Origin: Candidatus Binatus soli
GTDB taxonomy: Bacteria > Desulfobacterota > Binatia > Binatales > Binataceae
Length of the DNA stretch: 64,000 nt
Direction: 5' to 3'
Assembly: GCA_002479255.1 (NCBI GenBank)
Contig: DLMJ01000044.1
Location: forward strand, 1 to 64,000
Shown: positions 7,448 through 16,137 of the stretch, piece by piece
Position numbering within the stretch: position 1 is the stretch's first letter
Layout of the letters: every line of letters starts with the position of its first letter
Notes under the pieces: model-generated
Database searches by the model: none
Seen by the model: only the letters and a program-made list of their open reading frames with translations
What the model was told of the DNA's origin: nothing
Position numbers and translations under genes: made by a program

Positions 7448-8000
7448 CAAGGGCCTCGAGCCGGGCGCCGAAATCCGCCACACGACGATTCTGAGCGTGC
7501 GCCACGAAGGGCACGTCGTCATCGCGGGTGACGGACAGGTGAGCGTTGGACAAACGATCATGAAGACCAAGGCGAAGAAAGTGCGCCGGCTGCATCAGGA
7601 TCGCGTGCTGGCGGGATTCGCAGGCTCGACCGCAGACGCGCTTACGCTGTTCGACAAGTTCGAATCGAAGCTGCAGGAATACAACGGCGTGCTTCGCCGC
7701 GCCGCAGTCGAGCTGGCCAAGGACTGGCGCACGGATCGAATCCTGCGGCGGCTCGAGGCGATGCTGGTGGTGGCGGACAAAGAGAGCTCGCTGCTTATTT
7801 CAGGCGTCGGCGACGTGCTCGAGCCCGACGACGGGATATTGGCGATCGGATCGGGCGGCAACTACGCGCTATCAGCAGCGCGCGCGCTGGTTCGCCACGG
7901 CTCGGGGATGACGGCGCGCCAGATCGCGGAAGGCGCGATGAAAATCGCGTCGGAAGTCTGCGTTTACACCAACGACCAATTTGTCTTCGAAGAGTTGTAA
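7428..8000 (+). CDS. hslV: ATP-dependent protease subunit HslV (ClpQ)
   Basis: HslV forms the proteolytic double ring of HslUV, degrading misfolded cytoplasmic proteins. The first 18 residues (ending AEIRH) are a propeptide; cleavage exposes Thr19 of TTILSVRH, the N-terminal nucleophile. Other family segments are VVIAGDGQVSVGQTIMK, GFAGSTADALTLFDKFESKL and IGSGGNYALSAARAL. The GTG start at 7428 lies 20 bases inside xerC, so translation is probably coupled. Length of 190 residues is slightly long owing to the propeptide. Confidence 0.96.
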   Translation: MPFHGFDKGLEPGAEIRHTTILSVRHEGHVVIAGDGQVSVGQTIMKTKAKKVRRLHQDRVLAGFAGSTADALTLFDKFESKLQEYNGVLRRAAVELAKDWRTDRILRRLEAMLVVADKESSLLISGVGDVLEPDDGILAIGSGGNYALSAARALVRHGSGMTARQIAEGAMKIASEVCVYTNDQFVFEEL

Positions 8001-8028
8001 CCACAATACTCCAGGAAGTTTCCAGCCG

Positions 8029-9399
8029 ATGGCAGTTCCACAAGTGATGACGCCGCGCGAGATCGTCTCGGAGCTCGACCGCTATATCGTCGGGCAGCAT
8101 GAGGCGAAGCGCGCAGTTGCGATCGCGCTGCGCAACCGGTGGCGGCGGCAGAATGTCGCGCCGGAGTTGCGCGACGAAATTGCGCCCAAGAATATCCTGA
8201 TGATCGGACCGACCGGCGTCGGCAAGACGGAAATCGCGCGGCGGCTGGCGCGGCTGGCGCAAGCGCCGTTCGTGAAGGTGGAAGCGTCGCGCTACACCGA
8301 GGTCGGCTACGTCGGGCGCGACGTCGAGTCGATGATTCGCGACCTGGCGGAAATTGCGGTCAAGATGGCGCGCGACGAAGCGCACGATCGGGTTGCGATC
8401 AAGGCGCGCGAGAACGCCGAGGAGCGATTGCTCGATCTGCTGTTCCCGGTGCCCACCAAGGTCCGCCGGCCCGCGGGTATCACGCCCGAGGGGAATATCG
8501 AAGCGATCGACAACGACTCGCACAAGGACACGCGCGAGAAATTGCGCAAGCTGCTCAATGGCGGCCATCTGGACGATCGTGAAGTCGAGCTCGAAGTCAG
8601 CGCGAACGCCGCGCCGAATATCGAGGTCTTCACGCCGCAAGGGATGGAAGAGATGGGCCTCAACATGAAGGAGCTGATGAATCAGCTCATGCCCAAGAAA
8701 ACGCGCACGCGCAAAGTGAAGATTCCCGAGGCGCTGGAGTTGCTGACAACGGAGGAAGCGGCGCGGCTGGTGGATATGGAGGCGGTGGCGCACGAGGCGA
8801 TCAGCCGGGCGGAGCAGTCAGGCATCGTGTTCATCGACGAGATAGACAAGATCGCGGGGCGGGAGACGCATGGGCCCGACGTCTCGCGCGAGGGGGTGCA
8901 GCGCGACCTGCTGCCAATCGTCGAAGGATCGACGGTCAACACGAAATACGGAGCGGTCAAGACCGACCACATTTTGTTTGTCGCGTCGGGGGCGTTTCAC
9001 ACGTCGAAACCGTCGGACCTGATTCCCGAGTTCCAGGGGCGCTTTCCGATTCGCGTCGAGCTGAAGGCGCTCACGCGCGAAGATTTCATCCGCATTCTGA
9101 CCGAGCCCGAGAACGCGCTGACCCGGCAATACGTCGCGCTGATGGAGACCGAGGGCGTGCATATGCGCTTCACCGAGGACGGGGTGGCGGCGCTGGCGGA
9201 GATCGCGGCCAAGGTCAACTCGCGCTCGGAAAATATCGGCGCGCGCCGGCTGCATACGGTGCTCGAGCGGCTGTTGGAAGAGTTGTCGTTCAACGCGCCG
9301 GAACTGCAGGATCGCGAGCTGACGATCGACGCCGCATACGTTCACGGCCGGCTCGATGAAATCGTCAAGGACGAGGATCTCTCGCGGTATATTCTGTAG
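8029..9399 (+). CDS. hslU: HslU (ClpY) ATPase and unfoldase subunit
   Basis: HslU unfolds substrates and feeds them to HslV. The 456-residue AAA+ protein has MTPREIVSELDRYIVGQHEA at the start, Walker A GPTGVGKTE (about 60-68), Walker B VFIDEIDKIA and the sensor region. The I-domain lies between about 110 and 240. The C-terminal tail EDLSRYIL is the segment that docks into HslV. The frame is open to 7981, but ATG at 8029 gives the usual family N-terminus. It begins 28 bases after the hslV stop. Confidence 0.97.
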   Translation: MAVPQVMTPREIVSELDRYIVGQHEAKRAVAIALRNRWRRQNVAPELRDEIAPKNILMIGPTGVGKTEIARRLARLAQAPFVKVEASRYTEVGYVGRDVESMIRDLAEIAVKMARDEAHDRVAIKARENAEERLLDLLFPVPTKVRRPAGITPEGNIEAIDNDSHKDTREKLRKLLNGGHLDDREVELEVSANAAPNIEVFTPQGMEEMGLNMKELMNQLMPKKTRTRKVKIPEALELLTTEEAARLVDMEAVAHEAISRAEQSGIVFIDEIDKIAGRETHGPDVSREGVQRDLLPIVEGSTVNTKYGAVKTDHILFVASGAFHTSKPSDLIPEFQGRFPIRVELKALTREDFIRILTEPENALTRQYVALMETEGVHMRFTEDGVAALAEIAAKVNSRSENIGARRLHTVLERLLEELSFNAPELQDRELTIDAAYVHGRLDEIVKDEDLSRYIL

Positions 9400-9505
9400 C
9401 TCCCATTCACCGTTACAATTGCCGTAATAGCCGCTGCCAAGCGATGGATTGCGCGGCGCGCTCAATACTGTTTTGATTTTCTTTTTTGGAGAGGTTCGTT
9501 AAGGC

Positions 9506-10450
9506 GTGAAAGAGGCCGTCCACAATCGAGCCGAAGTGCTCATCGAAGCGCTGCCCTACATTCAGCGCTTTCGCGGCAAAACGTTCGTGATCAAATACGG
9601 CGGCCACGCGATGCAGACCGAGGAGTTTCGCGAAAGCTTTGCGCAGGAAGTCGTGCTGCTCGACCTGGTCGGGATCAACCCGATCATCGTGCACGGCGGC
9701 GGGCCGCAGATTACGGAACTTATCGGCAAGCTCGGGCTGAAGTCGCGCTTCGTGCGCGGGATGCGCGTCACCGATCCGGCGACGATGGAAGCGGCCGAGA
9801 TGGTCCTGCAAAGAATCAACAAGGACCTGGTGGCGACGATTTCCCGCCAGGGTGGCCGCGCGGTTGGGCTCTCGGGCAAGGATGGCGACCTGATCAGGTC
9901 ACGCAAGATGCGGATGGTCGTGACCGATGACAACGGCAAACGCTCGCGGGTCGATATCGGGCTGGTCGGCGAAGTCGATCGGGTGAATCCGGAATTGCTG
10001 CGCACGCTCGAAGCCAACAACTTCATTCCGGTGATCGCGCCGACCGGGTTCGGCCGCGACGGCCAGACCTACAACATCAATGCCGACGTCGCGGCGGGCG
10101 AGATCGCGGCCGCGCTCAAAGCGGAAAAATTGATCCTGCTGAGCGACGTCGAGGGCGTGAAGGACAAGGACGGCAAATTGCTTCCGACGCTCGATGCCGC
10201 GGAAGCCAGGCGACTGATCGCGCGCGGGGTGATTGCGGAAGGGATGATTCCGAAGGTCGAATGTTGCATCGAGGCGCTGAACAAGGGCGTGGCGAAGACC
10301 CACATAATCGACGGCCGCGTCAAACACGCGGTGCTGCTGGAAATCTTCACCCGCTCGGGAATCGGCACCGAAGTGGTTCAACGCCGCGCCAAAGTGTCGG
10401 CGTTGACCGACACGGCGCGCAACGCAGAGGGCAGCGGCAAGGCGCGATGA
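9506..10450 (+). CDS. argB: Acetylglutamate kinase
   Basis: ArgB phosphorylates N-acetylglutamate, the second step of ornithine synthesis. Family signatures are KTFVIKYGGHAMQ, INPIIVHGGGPQI, KDLVATISRQGGRAVGLSGKDG and NINADVAAGEIAAALKAEKLILLSDVEG (given here in pieces along about 25-215). The 314-residue length is slightly long because of a short C-terminal tail. Start GTG at 9506 is preceded by GGAGAGG. It opens the arginine genes; the stop overlaps argD by four bases. Confidence 0.96.
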   Translation: MKEAVHNRAEVLIEALPYIQRFRGKTFVIKYGGHAMQTEEFRESFAQEVVLLDLVGINPIIVHGGGPQITELIGKLGLKSRFVRGMRVTDPATMEAAEMVLQRINKDLVATISRQGGRAVGLSGKDGDLIRSRKMRMVVTDDNGKRSRVDIGLVGEVDRVNPELLRTLEANNFIPVIAPTGFGRDGQTYNINADVAAGEIAAALKAEKLILLSDVEGVKDKDGKLLPTLDAAEARRLIARGVIAEGMIPKVECCIEALNKGVAKTHIIDGRVKHAVLLEIFTRSGIGTEVVQRRAKVSALTDTARNAEGSGKAR

Positions 10451-11646
10451 ACAATGCCGAGATAGTAGAACTCACGCATCGACACATGGTCGATGTTTAC
10501 GGATGCCTCCCGATCGCGTTCGCACGCGGGCATGGCGCGTATCTGTATGACGCCGACGGCAACCGTTATCTCGATTTTTTCTGCGGGCTGGCGGTCACCA
10601 GTCTCGGTCATGGGAATCCCCGCGTCGTGCGCGCTATCAAGGAGCAGGCGGAAAAGCTCACGCACGTTTCCAACGTCTTTCACACCGAACCGACTGCGCG
10701 ATTGGCCGAGCGGCTGGCGAATCGTTTCGGCGAGGGAAAGGTTTTCCTGGGCAACTCGGGGGCCGAAGCCAACGAGGCCGCGATCAAACTTGCGCGGCGA
10801 TGGGGCAGCAACGCGGGCGGCGGGCGCTTCGAGATTTTGGCGACGCTCGGATCATTCCACGGACGCACGCTGGCCACGCTGAGCGCGACCGGCCAGGAGC
10901 GATACCATCAGGGCTTCCAACCGCTGATGCCCGGCTTCAGACTGGTGCCCTTCGACGATCTCGCGGCGCTCGATCGCGCCCGGCGTGACGAAACCGTCGG
11001 CGTGATGATCGAACCGATCCAGGGCGAGGGCGGCGTGGTCGTGCCTCGCGCGGATTACCTGAAGCGAATGCGCGACTGGTGCGATCGCAACAAGATGCTG
11101 CTGATTCTGGACGAAGTGCAAACCGGAGTCGGGCGCACCGGGCGATTTTTCGCGTACGAGCACGCCGGCATCAAACCCGACATCGTGACGCTGGCCAAGG
11201 CGCTCGGCGGTGGAATTCCGATCGGTGCGATGATTGCGCGGCCCGAGTTCGCATCGAGCTTCACGCCCGGCAGCCACGGCAGCACGTTCGGCGGAAATCC
11301 GGTGGCGTGTGCGGCGGCGCTGGCCGTGATCGACGCGCTCGAGCAGGATGGCGTGCTGGACAACGCGTCGAGCGTCGGCGGCTATATTATCGAGCGGCTC
11401 GGCAAATTTGCGCGCTCGTGCGATCGAATCGTCGAAGTTCGGGGACTCGGAATGATCATCGGTGTGGTGCTCAAGCAGGACGTGCGTCCTATCGTCGACG
11501 AGTGCGTCAAGCAGCGGCTGCTCGTCAACGGCACTGCGGGCAACGTGCTGCGGCTGCTGCCGCCGCTGAACCTCACCCGCGAGGAAGCCGACGCCGGTCT
11601 TGCGATTATCGAAAATGCATTCAAGAGCTTGCCAATTCCGAAATGA
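10447..11646 (+). CDS. argD: Acetylornithine aminotransferase
   Basis: A class III PLP aminotransferase making N-acetylornithine. Signatures: DADGNRYLDFFCGLAV near residue 40, GNSGAEANEAAIKLAR, FHGRTLATLSATG, the Asp of ILDEVQTGVGRTG and the PLP lysine in LAKALGGGIPIGAM. ATG at 10447 overlaps the argB stop (ATGA), and the 399-residue length is typical; the frame is open further upstream inside argB, but that is not a credible start. Confidence 0.96.
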   Translation: MNNAEIVELTHRHMVDVYGCLPIAFARGHGAYLYDADGNRYLDFFCGLAVTSLGHGNPRVVRAIKEQAEKLTHVSNVFHTEPTARLAERLANRFGEGKVFLGNSGAEANEAAIKLARRWGSNAGGGRFEILATLGSFHGRTLATLSATGQERYHQGFQPLMPGFRLVPFDDLAALDRARRDETVGVMIEPIQGEGGVVVPRADYLKRMRDWCDRNKMLLILDEVQTGVGRTGRFFAYEHAGIKPDIVTLAKALGGGIPIGAMIARPEFASSFTPGSHGSTFGGNPVACAAALAVIDALEQDGVLDNASSVGGYIIERLGKFARSCDRIVEVRGLGMIIGVVLKQDVRPIVDECVKQRLLVNGTAGNVLRLLPPLNLTREEADAGLAIIENAFKSLPIPK

Positions 11647-11665
11647 CTCGCGTCGCATACGCCAG

Positions 11666-12598
11666 ATGAAACGCGATTTCCTCGATCTCAGTTCGCTCTC
11701 GCCGGCTGAACTCAGCGGACTGCTCGCGCTTGGCGCGCGGCTCAAGGCCGAGCTCAAGATAGGACTCGAGCATCCGCACCTGCGCGGCAAGACACTCGCG
11801 ATGGTATTTCAGAAGCCGTCGCTGCGGACGCGAATCACGTTCGAGACCGGCATGACGCAGCTTGGCGGGCATGCGATTTATCTCGCACCGAATGATATCG
11901 GTATCGGGGAGCGCGAATCGGTCAAGGACGTCGCGCGTAACATTTCGCGGTCCGTGGATTTGATCATGATTCGCACCTTCTCGCACGAGACCGCGGTCGA
12001 GCTTGCGCGCGAGGCCACAGTGCCGGTCATCAATGGGCTCACCGATTTGCTTCATCCGTGCCAGTTGCTCGCCGATCTGATGACGTTGCAGGAACACTTC
12101 GGGCGCGATCTCAGGAAAGTCCGCGTCGCATTTGTGGGCGATGGATTCAACCTTGCACAGAGCTGGATCGAGGCGGCCTCGATCGCGGGTTTCGAGCTTA
12201 GGCTGGCTTGCCCGAAGGGCTACGAGCCCGAGAAGGCGTTCATGAATCGGCTGCGCGGCGAGGAAATCGGCACGCTCACCGACGATCCTGCCGGGGCGGT
12301 AAAGGACGCGGACGTCGTTTACACCGATACGTGGACTTCGATGGGCCGTGAGAAAGAAGCCGCGCAGCGCCGGCGCGACTTCAAGGGGTTCCAGGTCAAC
12401 GACGCGCTGCTGAAGAATGCGCGCAAGGGCGCGATCGTAATGCATTGCCTGCCGGCGCATCGCGGCGAGGAAATCACCGACGCCGTGATCGACGGGCCGC
12501 GCTCCGTCGTGCTTGACCAAGCCGAGAATCGGCTGCATGCGCAGAAGGCGGTAATGGTCTGGCTGATACGCCCTGAAATTTTGCAGACTTCGCCGTAG
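11666..12598 (+). CDS. argF: Ornithine carbamoyltransferase
   Basis: ArgF converts ornithine and carbamoyl phosphate to citrulline. The 310-residue protein shows the carbamoyl-phosphate loop as KPSLRTRITFE (SLRTR replaces the commoner STRTR), then HPCQLLADLMTL, VYTDTWTSMG and MHCLPAHRGEEITD. These are the classical OTCase motifs. ATG at 11666 gives MKRDFLDLSSLSP, a normal start; it follows the argD stop by 19 bases. Confidence 0.95.
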   Translation: MKRDFLDLSSLSPAELSGLLALGARLKAELKIGLEHPHLRGKTLAMVFQKPSLRTRITFETGMTQLGGHAIYLAPNDIGIGERESVKDVARNISRSVDLIMIRTFSHETAVELAREATVPVINGLTDLLHPCQLLADLMTLQEHFGRDLRKVRVAFVGDGFNLAQSWIEAASIAGFELRLACPKGYEPEKAFMNRLRGEEIGTLTDDPAGAVKDADVVYTDTWTSMGREKEAAQRRRDFKGFQVNDALLKNARKGAIVMHCLPAHRGEEITDAVIDGPRSVVLDQAENRLHAQKAVMVWLIRPEILQTSP

Positions 12599-12621
12599 CC
12601 AGAGTGACGGCGGGACGAATC

Positions 12622-13839
12622 ATGGCAACCGAGGAAATAAACAAACTGGTGCTCGCCTATTCGGGCGGACTCGACACGTCGGTGATCCTGCGCTGGATCA
12701 AGGATCGCTTCGGATGCGAGGTGATCGCATATTGCGCGGACATCGGTCAGGGCGACGAGACCCAGGGCCTGGAAGAGAAGGCGCTCAAGACCGGAGCGAG
12801 CAAACTTCGCATCGTCGATCTTCGCGAGGAATTCGCGCGCGACTTCGTGTTCCCGATGATGCGCGCGAATGCCGTGTACGAGGGCTATTATCTGCTGGGT
12901 ACGTCGATCGCGCGGCCGATGATCGCCAAGAAGCAGGTCGAGATAGCGCGCGAGGAAAGCGCCGACGCTGTCGCCCACGGCGCCACCGGCAAGGGTAACG
13001 ACCAGGTGCGATTCGAGCTGACGTTTGCGCGACTCGCGCCGGACCTCAAGATCGTCGCGCCGTGGCGCCGTCTCGATTGGCCGTTCAAAGGCCGCGCCGA
13101 CATGCTTGCATACGCCAACGAAAAGAAGATTCCCGTGCCCGTGACCGCCGAGAAGCCGTACTCGATGGATCGCAACATGGTCCATGTCAGCTACGAGGGC
13201 GGTATCCTCGAGGACCCGTGGCGCGAGCCTTACAACGACATGTTCCGAATGACCGTCTCTGCCGAAGACGCGCCGAACAAGCCTGAGTACGTCGAAATCG
13301 AATACGCCGGCGGCAATCCGGTCGCAATCAATGGAGAACGGCTCGCGCCCGCGCGGATTATCGAGCGCGCCAACGAAATCGCGGGTCGCCACGGGATCGG
13401 CCGCGTCGATTTGGTGGAGAACCGCTACGTCGGAATCAAATCGCGCGGAGTTTATGAGGCTCCCGGGGCGACCATCCTCTTCCATGGGCACCGTGCGGTT
13501 GAGCAACTCACGCTCGACCGCGAGGTGATGCATCTGCGCGACTCGCTTATCCCACGCTACGCGGAAATGGTGTATTACGGATATTGGTTTGCGCCCGAGC
13601 GTGAGGCGCTGCAGGCGCTGGTGGATGACACGCAGAAAAACGTCAGCGGAGTCGCGCGGCTGAAGCTCTTCAAGGGCGGCGTATGGATCGCCGGCCGCAA
13701 ATCGCCGAACTCCCTGTATGATCCGAAGATCGCGAGTTTCGAGGAAGCGGGCGGGTTCAATCAGGCCGACGCCGACGGATTCATCAGGCTCGCGGGCGTG
13801 AGGCTTAGAGCGCTGGCTCGTGTGGACACGAAGAGCTGA
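12622..13839 (+). CDS. argG: Argininosuccinate synthase
   Basis: ArgG condenses citrulline with aspartate using ATP. The PP-loop LAYSGGLDTSVIL is at the N-terminus, followed by GATGKGNDQVRFEL, PYSMDRNMVHVSYEGG and the product-binding HFK-like segment ERLAPARIIE. The 405-residue protein has normal length. ATG at 12622 (MATEEINKLV) was preferred over the in-frame GTG at 12604, which would add six poorly conserved residues. It follows argF closely. Confidence 0.96.
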   Translation: MATEEINKLVLAYSGGLDTSVILRWIKDRFGCEVIAYCADIGQGDETQGLEEKALKTGASKLRIVDLREEFARDFVFPMMRANAVYEGYYLLGTSIARPMIAKKQVEIAREESADAVAHGATGKGNDQVRFELTFARLAPDLKIVAPWRRLDWPFKGRADMLAYANEKKIPVPVTAEKPYSMDRNMVHVSYEGGILEDPWREPYNDMFRMTVSAEDAPNKPEYVEIEYAGGNPVAINGERLAPARIIERANEIAGRHGIGRVDLVENRYVGIKSRGVYEAPGATILFHGHRAVEQLTLDREVMHLRDSLIPRYAEMVYYGYWFAPEREALQALVDDTQKNVSGVARLKLFKGGVWIAGRKSPNSLYDPKIASFEEAGGFNQADADGFIRLAGVRLRALARVDTKS

Positions 13840-13871
13840 TCGTCAAATCGATCATCGGAGGACGCATCGAG

Positions 13872-14048
13872 TTGGGCAAGGTCATCCAGTTCAAGCCGCC
13901 GCGAACACAGCCCAAGCTGGTGCCCCGTCCGCGCACCGGAGATTGCGATCACTGCCATCACAAGATGGACGTCCATATCACCCATCCCGACGGTTCGATG
14001 AGTTGTGCGGCGCGCGGATGTGCATGCCAATTGCGGCCCGCCAACTGA
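13872..14048 (+). CDS. Small Cys/His-rich protein inside the arginine operon
   Basis: A 58-codon frame with a TTG start at 13872 sits nine bases behind a strong GGAGGA (13857-13862). The product begins MGKVIQFKPPRTQPKLVPRP and carries CDHCHHKMDVHIT followed by CAARGCAC. The two CxxC-like pairs and three His suggest a single zinc-binding knuckle. It lies between argG and argH on the same strand. I do not recognise a family. The good ribosome site and patterned cysteines are the evidence that it is real. Confidence 0.6.
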   Translation: MGKVIQFKPPRTQPKLVPRPRTGDCDHCHHKMDVHITHPDGSMSCAARGCACQLRPAN

Positions 14049-14073
14049 TGCGGCCTGCTCCGATCGTTTCACA

Positions 14074-14097
14074 GTGAAAGAGTGAAAGAGTGAAAGT
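14074..14097 (+). repeat. Octamer tandem repeat at the argH start
   Basis: GTGAAAGA at 14074 and 14082, then GTGAAAGT at 14090, make three 8-base copies in a row. Each copy holds a GTG; the first two run into TGA after three codons, and only the third opens argH. The AAAGAG parts may also serve as a weak ribosome binding site. Confidence 0.8.
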
Positions 14098-15511
14098 GCG
14101 TCGCAGCCGGGAGAAGAACGCCAAAGCTGTGCCGGTCGGCGCCGCGGCGCGCAATCTCATCCGGGGAAGATTTGCGCGCGGCCGCATCCCCGAGGTCGAA
14201 GCCTTCACCGCGTCGTTGCCCTTCGACCGGCGGCTTTTTCGGCACGATATTCGCGGGTCGATCGCGCATGCGCGGATGCTCGAGAAGGCCGGACTGCTCA
14301 AGGCGAGCGAGTTGCGCGCAATCGTTGGCGGACTCGGGCGTATCGAAAGTGAAATCGCGGATGGACGCTTCAAGTTCGATATCGCCGATGAAGACATCCA
14401 CCTGGCAGTCGAGCGCCGGCTGATTGCGCTGATTGGCGAGCCCGGCCGCAAGCTGCACACCGGGCGTTCGCGCAACGATCAGGTCGCGCTCGACATGCGG
14501 CTCTATCTCCGCGACGAGATTGCCGGGGTGATCGCGCTGGTCGCCGGGCTTCGCGCCGTGCTGATTCGGCTTGCCAGGCGCCACGTCGCCACGATCATGC
14601 CCGGCTATACGCATTTGCAACGGGCGCAGCCGGTCACGCTCGCGCATCATTTGCTCGCCTACGTCGAGATGCTTGGCCGGGATCGCGAGCGCTTCGAGCA
14701 GTCGGCGGCGCGCACGGCGATCATGCCGCTGGGCGCGGGAGCTTTGGCGGGGACGACGCTGCCGCTGGACCGCCGGATGGTCGCGCGAGCGTTGGGCTTC
14801 AGGGCGATCACCGCCAACAGCATGGACGCGGTGTCGGATCGCGACTTCGTGGTGGATTTTCTTTCGGCCGCCGCGCTCACGCAGGTGCATCTGTCTCGGA
14901 TGAGCGAAGAAATGATTCTCTGGACGAGCACGGAGTTCGGGTTTGCGGCGCTGCCCGATGAATTTTCGACCGGTAGTTCGATGATGCCACAGAAAAAGAA
15001 TCCTGATCTGCTCGAATTGATCCGCGGCAAGACCGGCCGGGTAATCGGCGATTTGGTCGCTATGCTGACGGTTTTGAAGGGCCTCCCGCTGGCCTATAAC
15101 TCGGACTTGCAGGAAGACAAGGAACGCGTGTTTGACGCGCTCGACGCGCTCAAGCCGGCGCTCGAACTGCTTGCGAAGTTCTGGCCGAAACTGCGGTTTG
15201 ATACCAAACGCATGCGAGCGGCAGCGGGAGGATTCGCGCTGGCCACAGATCTCGCGGAATACCTGGTCAGCCGTGGCACTGCGTTTCGCCGGGCGCATGA
15301 AATCGTCGGCGCGATAGTCCGCGAGACGGCCGAAGCGGGCCGGACGCTCGAGGACCTGAGCACCGCGGAGTTGAGACGGCATTCCAGCGCGTTTGGCGCC
15401 GGCGCAATCGCGATTCTTCGAGCCGAGAACTCGGTCGCCCGGCGTACGATCGAAGGCGGCCCGGCGCCGTCCGCAGTCAAGCGCCGCCTAAAGGAGCTCG
15501 GAGGTCGATGA
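14090..15511 (+). CDS. argH: Argininosuccinate lyase
   Basis: ArgH splits argininosuccinate into arginine and fumarate, the last arginine step. Key segments are RGRFARGRIPEVEAF (equivalent of the usual WGGRF start), DEDIHLAVERRL, LHTGRSRNDQVALD, the catalytic loop GSSMMPQKKNPD and the His of GYTHLQRAQP. Length is 473 residues. GTG at 14090 adds about 20 residues before the conserved region; GTG at 14096 is also in frame. The stop overlaps the downstream lipoprotein ATG. Confidence 0.95.
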   Translation: MKVRRSREKNAKAVPVGAAARNLIRGRFARGRIPEVEAFTASLPFDRRLFRHDIRGSIAHARMLEKAGLLKASELRAIVGGLGRIESEIADGRFKFDIADEDIHLAVERRLIALIGEPGRKLHTGRSRNDQVALDMRLYLRDEIAGVIALVAGLRAVLIRLARRHVATIMPGYTHLQRAQPVTLAHHLLAYVEMLGRDRERFEQSAARTAIMPLGAGALAGTTLPLDRRMVARALGFRAITANSMDAVSDRDFVVDFLSAAALTQVHLSRMSEEMILWTSTEFGFAALPDEFSTGSSMMPQKKNPDLLELIRGKTGRVIGDLVAMLTVLKGLPLAYNSDLQEDKERVFDALDALKPALELLAKFWPKLRFDTKRMRAAAGGFALATDLAEYLVSRGTAFRRAHEIVGAIVRETAEAGRTLEDLSTAELRRHSSAFGAGAIAILRAENSVARRTIEGGPAPSAVKRRLKELGGR

Positions 15512-16014
15512 ATCGGGAAACCAGCCGTGCGAAGTGGTTGACGTTTGCGCTCATGATGGCTGCGCTTGCAAGCGCGGTGTTGCTCGGATGCGGCGTGAAG
15601 TCATCGCCAATACCACCGGAGGCGGCGCGTCCCGAGAAAATCCTCGGCCTTGAGGCCGCCAATGCGAAAGATGGAATTCGGCTGACCTGGCCCCGACCCG
15701 AAACCTACGCCAACGGCCAAAAGATGCGCGACCTGGGCGGCTTTACAATCTCGCGCGCCGAAGAGGGCAAGCCTGTCGAGAAGATTGGCGACATCCAGGT
15801 GCATGATGAAGGGCGATACCAGGTACAACACACCTTCACGTTCATCGACGGCGCGACCATTTTGCGCAAGACCTATCATTACCAGGTGACTTCCAACACC
15901 ACCGACGGTTACGTCAGCGAACCGTCGAACGATGTGACGATCATGCGCAAGGCCGCATCGGCTCCGCCGAACCCGGAAAATTTCGTAGTGCCCACGCCAG
16001 TGCCGCTTCGATAA
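15508..16014 (+). CDS. LptM-like lipoprotein with fibronectin III-like domain
   Basis: The 168-residue protein has a signal peptide and lipobox AVLLGC (Cys28), followed by GVKSSPIPPE, reminiscent of the short lipoprotein LptM (YifL), which sits ahead of dapF in E. coli. Beyond it lies a beta-sandwich-like domain (GIRLTWPRPE, GGFTISRAEEG, KTYHYQVTS) typical of fibronectin type III. Location between argH and lysA-dapF matches the yifL position. It overlaps the argH stop by four bases. A role at the outer membrane is inferred. Confidence 0.75.
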   Translation: MNRETSRAKWLTFALMMAALASAVLLGCGVKSSPIPPEAARPEKILGLEAANAKDGIRLTWPRPETYANGQKMRDLGGFTISRAEEGKPVEKIGDIQVHDEGRYQVQHTFTFIDGATILRKTYHYQVTSNTTDGYVSEPSNDVTIMRKAASAPPNPENFVVPTPVPLR

Positions 16015-16137
16015 CACCGGGCGCGAGCGGAGCTACGGCGAGCGTCCGTTTATTCGCCGGGCTGCGCTATGATAAAAACGAAGCCTTGCACCGCCGCCAA
16101 GTGAGCGAAGCAGCCGCGTGACCGACGCCACATCGCA

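Noticed and set aside
7981..8028. Earlier TTG start for hslU
   Set aside because: ATG at 8029 gives the standard HslU N-terminus; the extra residues overlap hslV and are not family-like.
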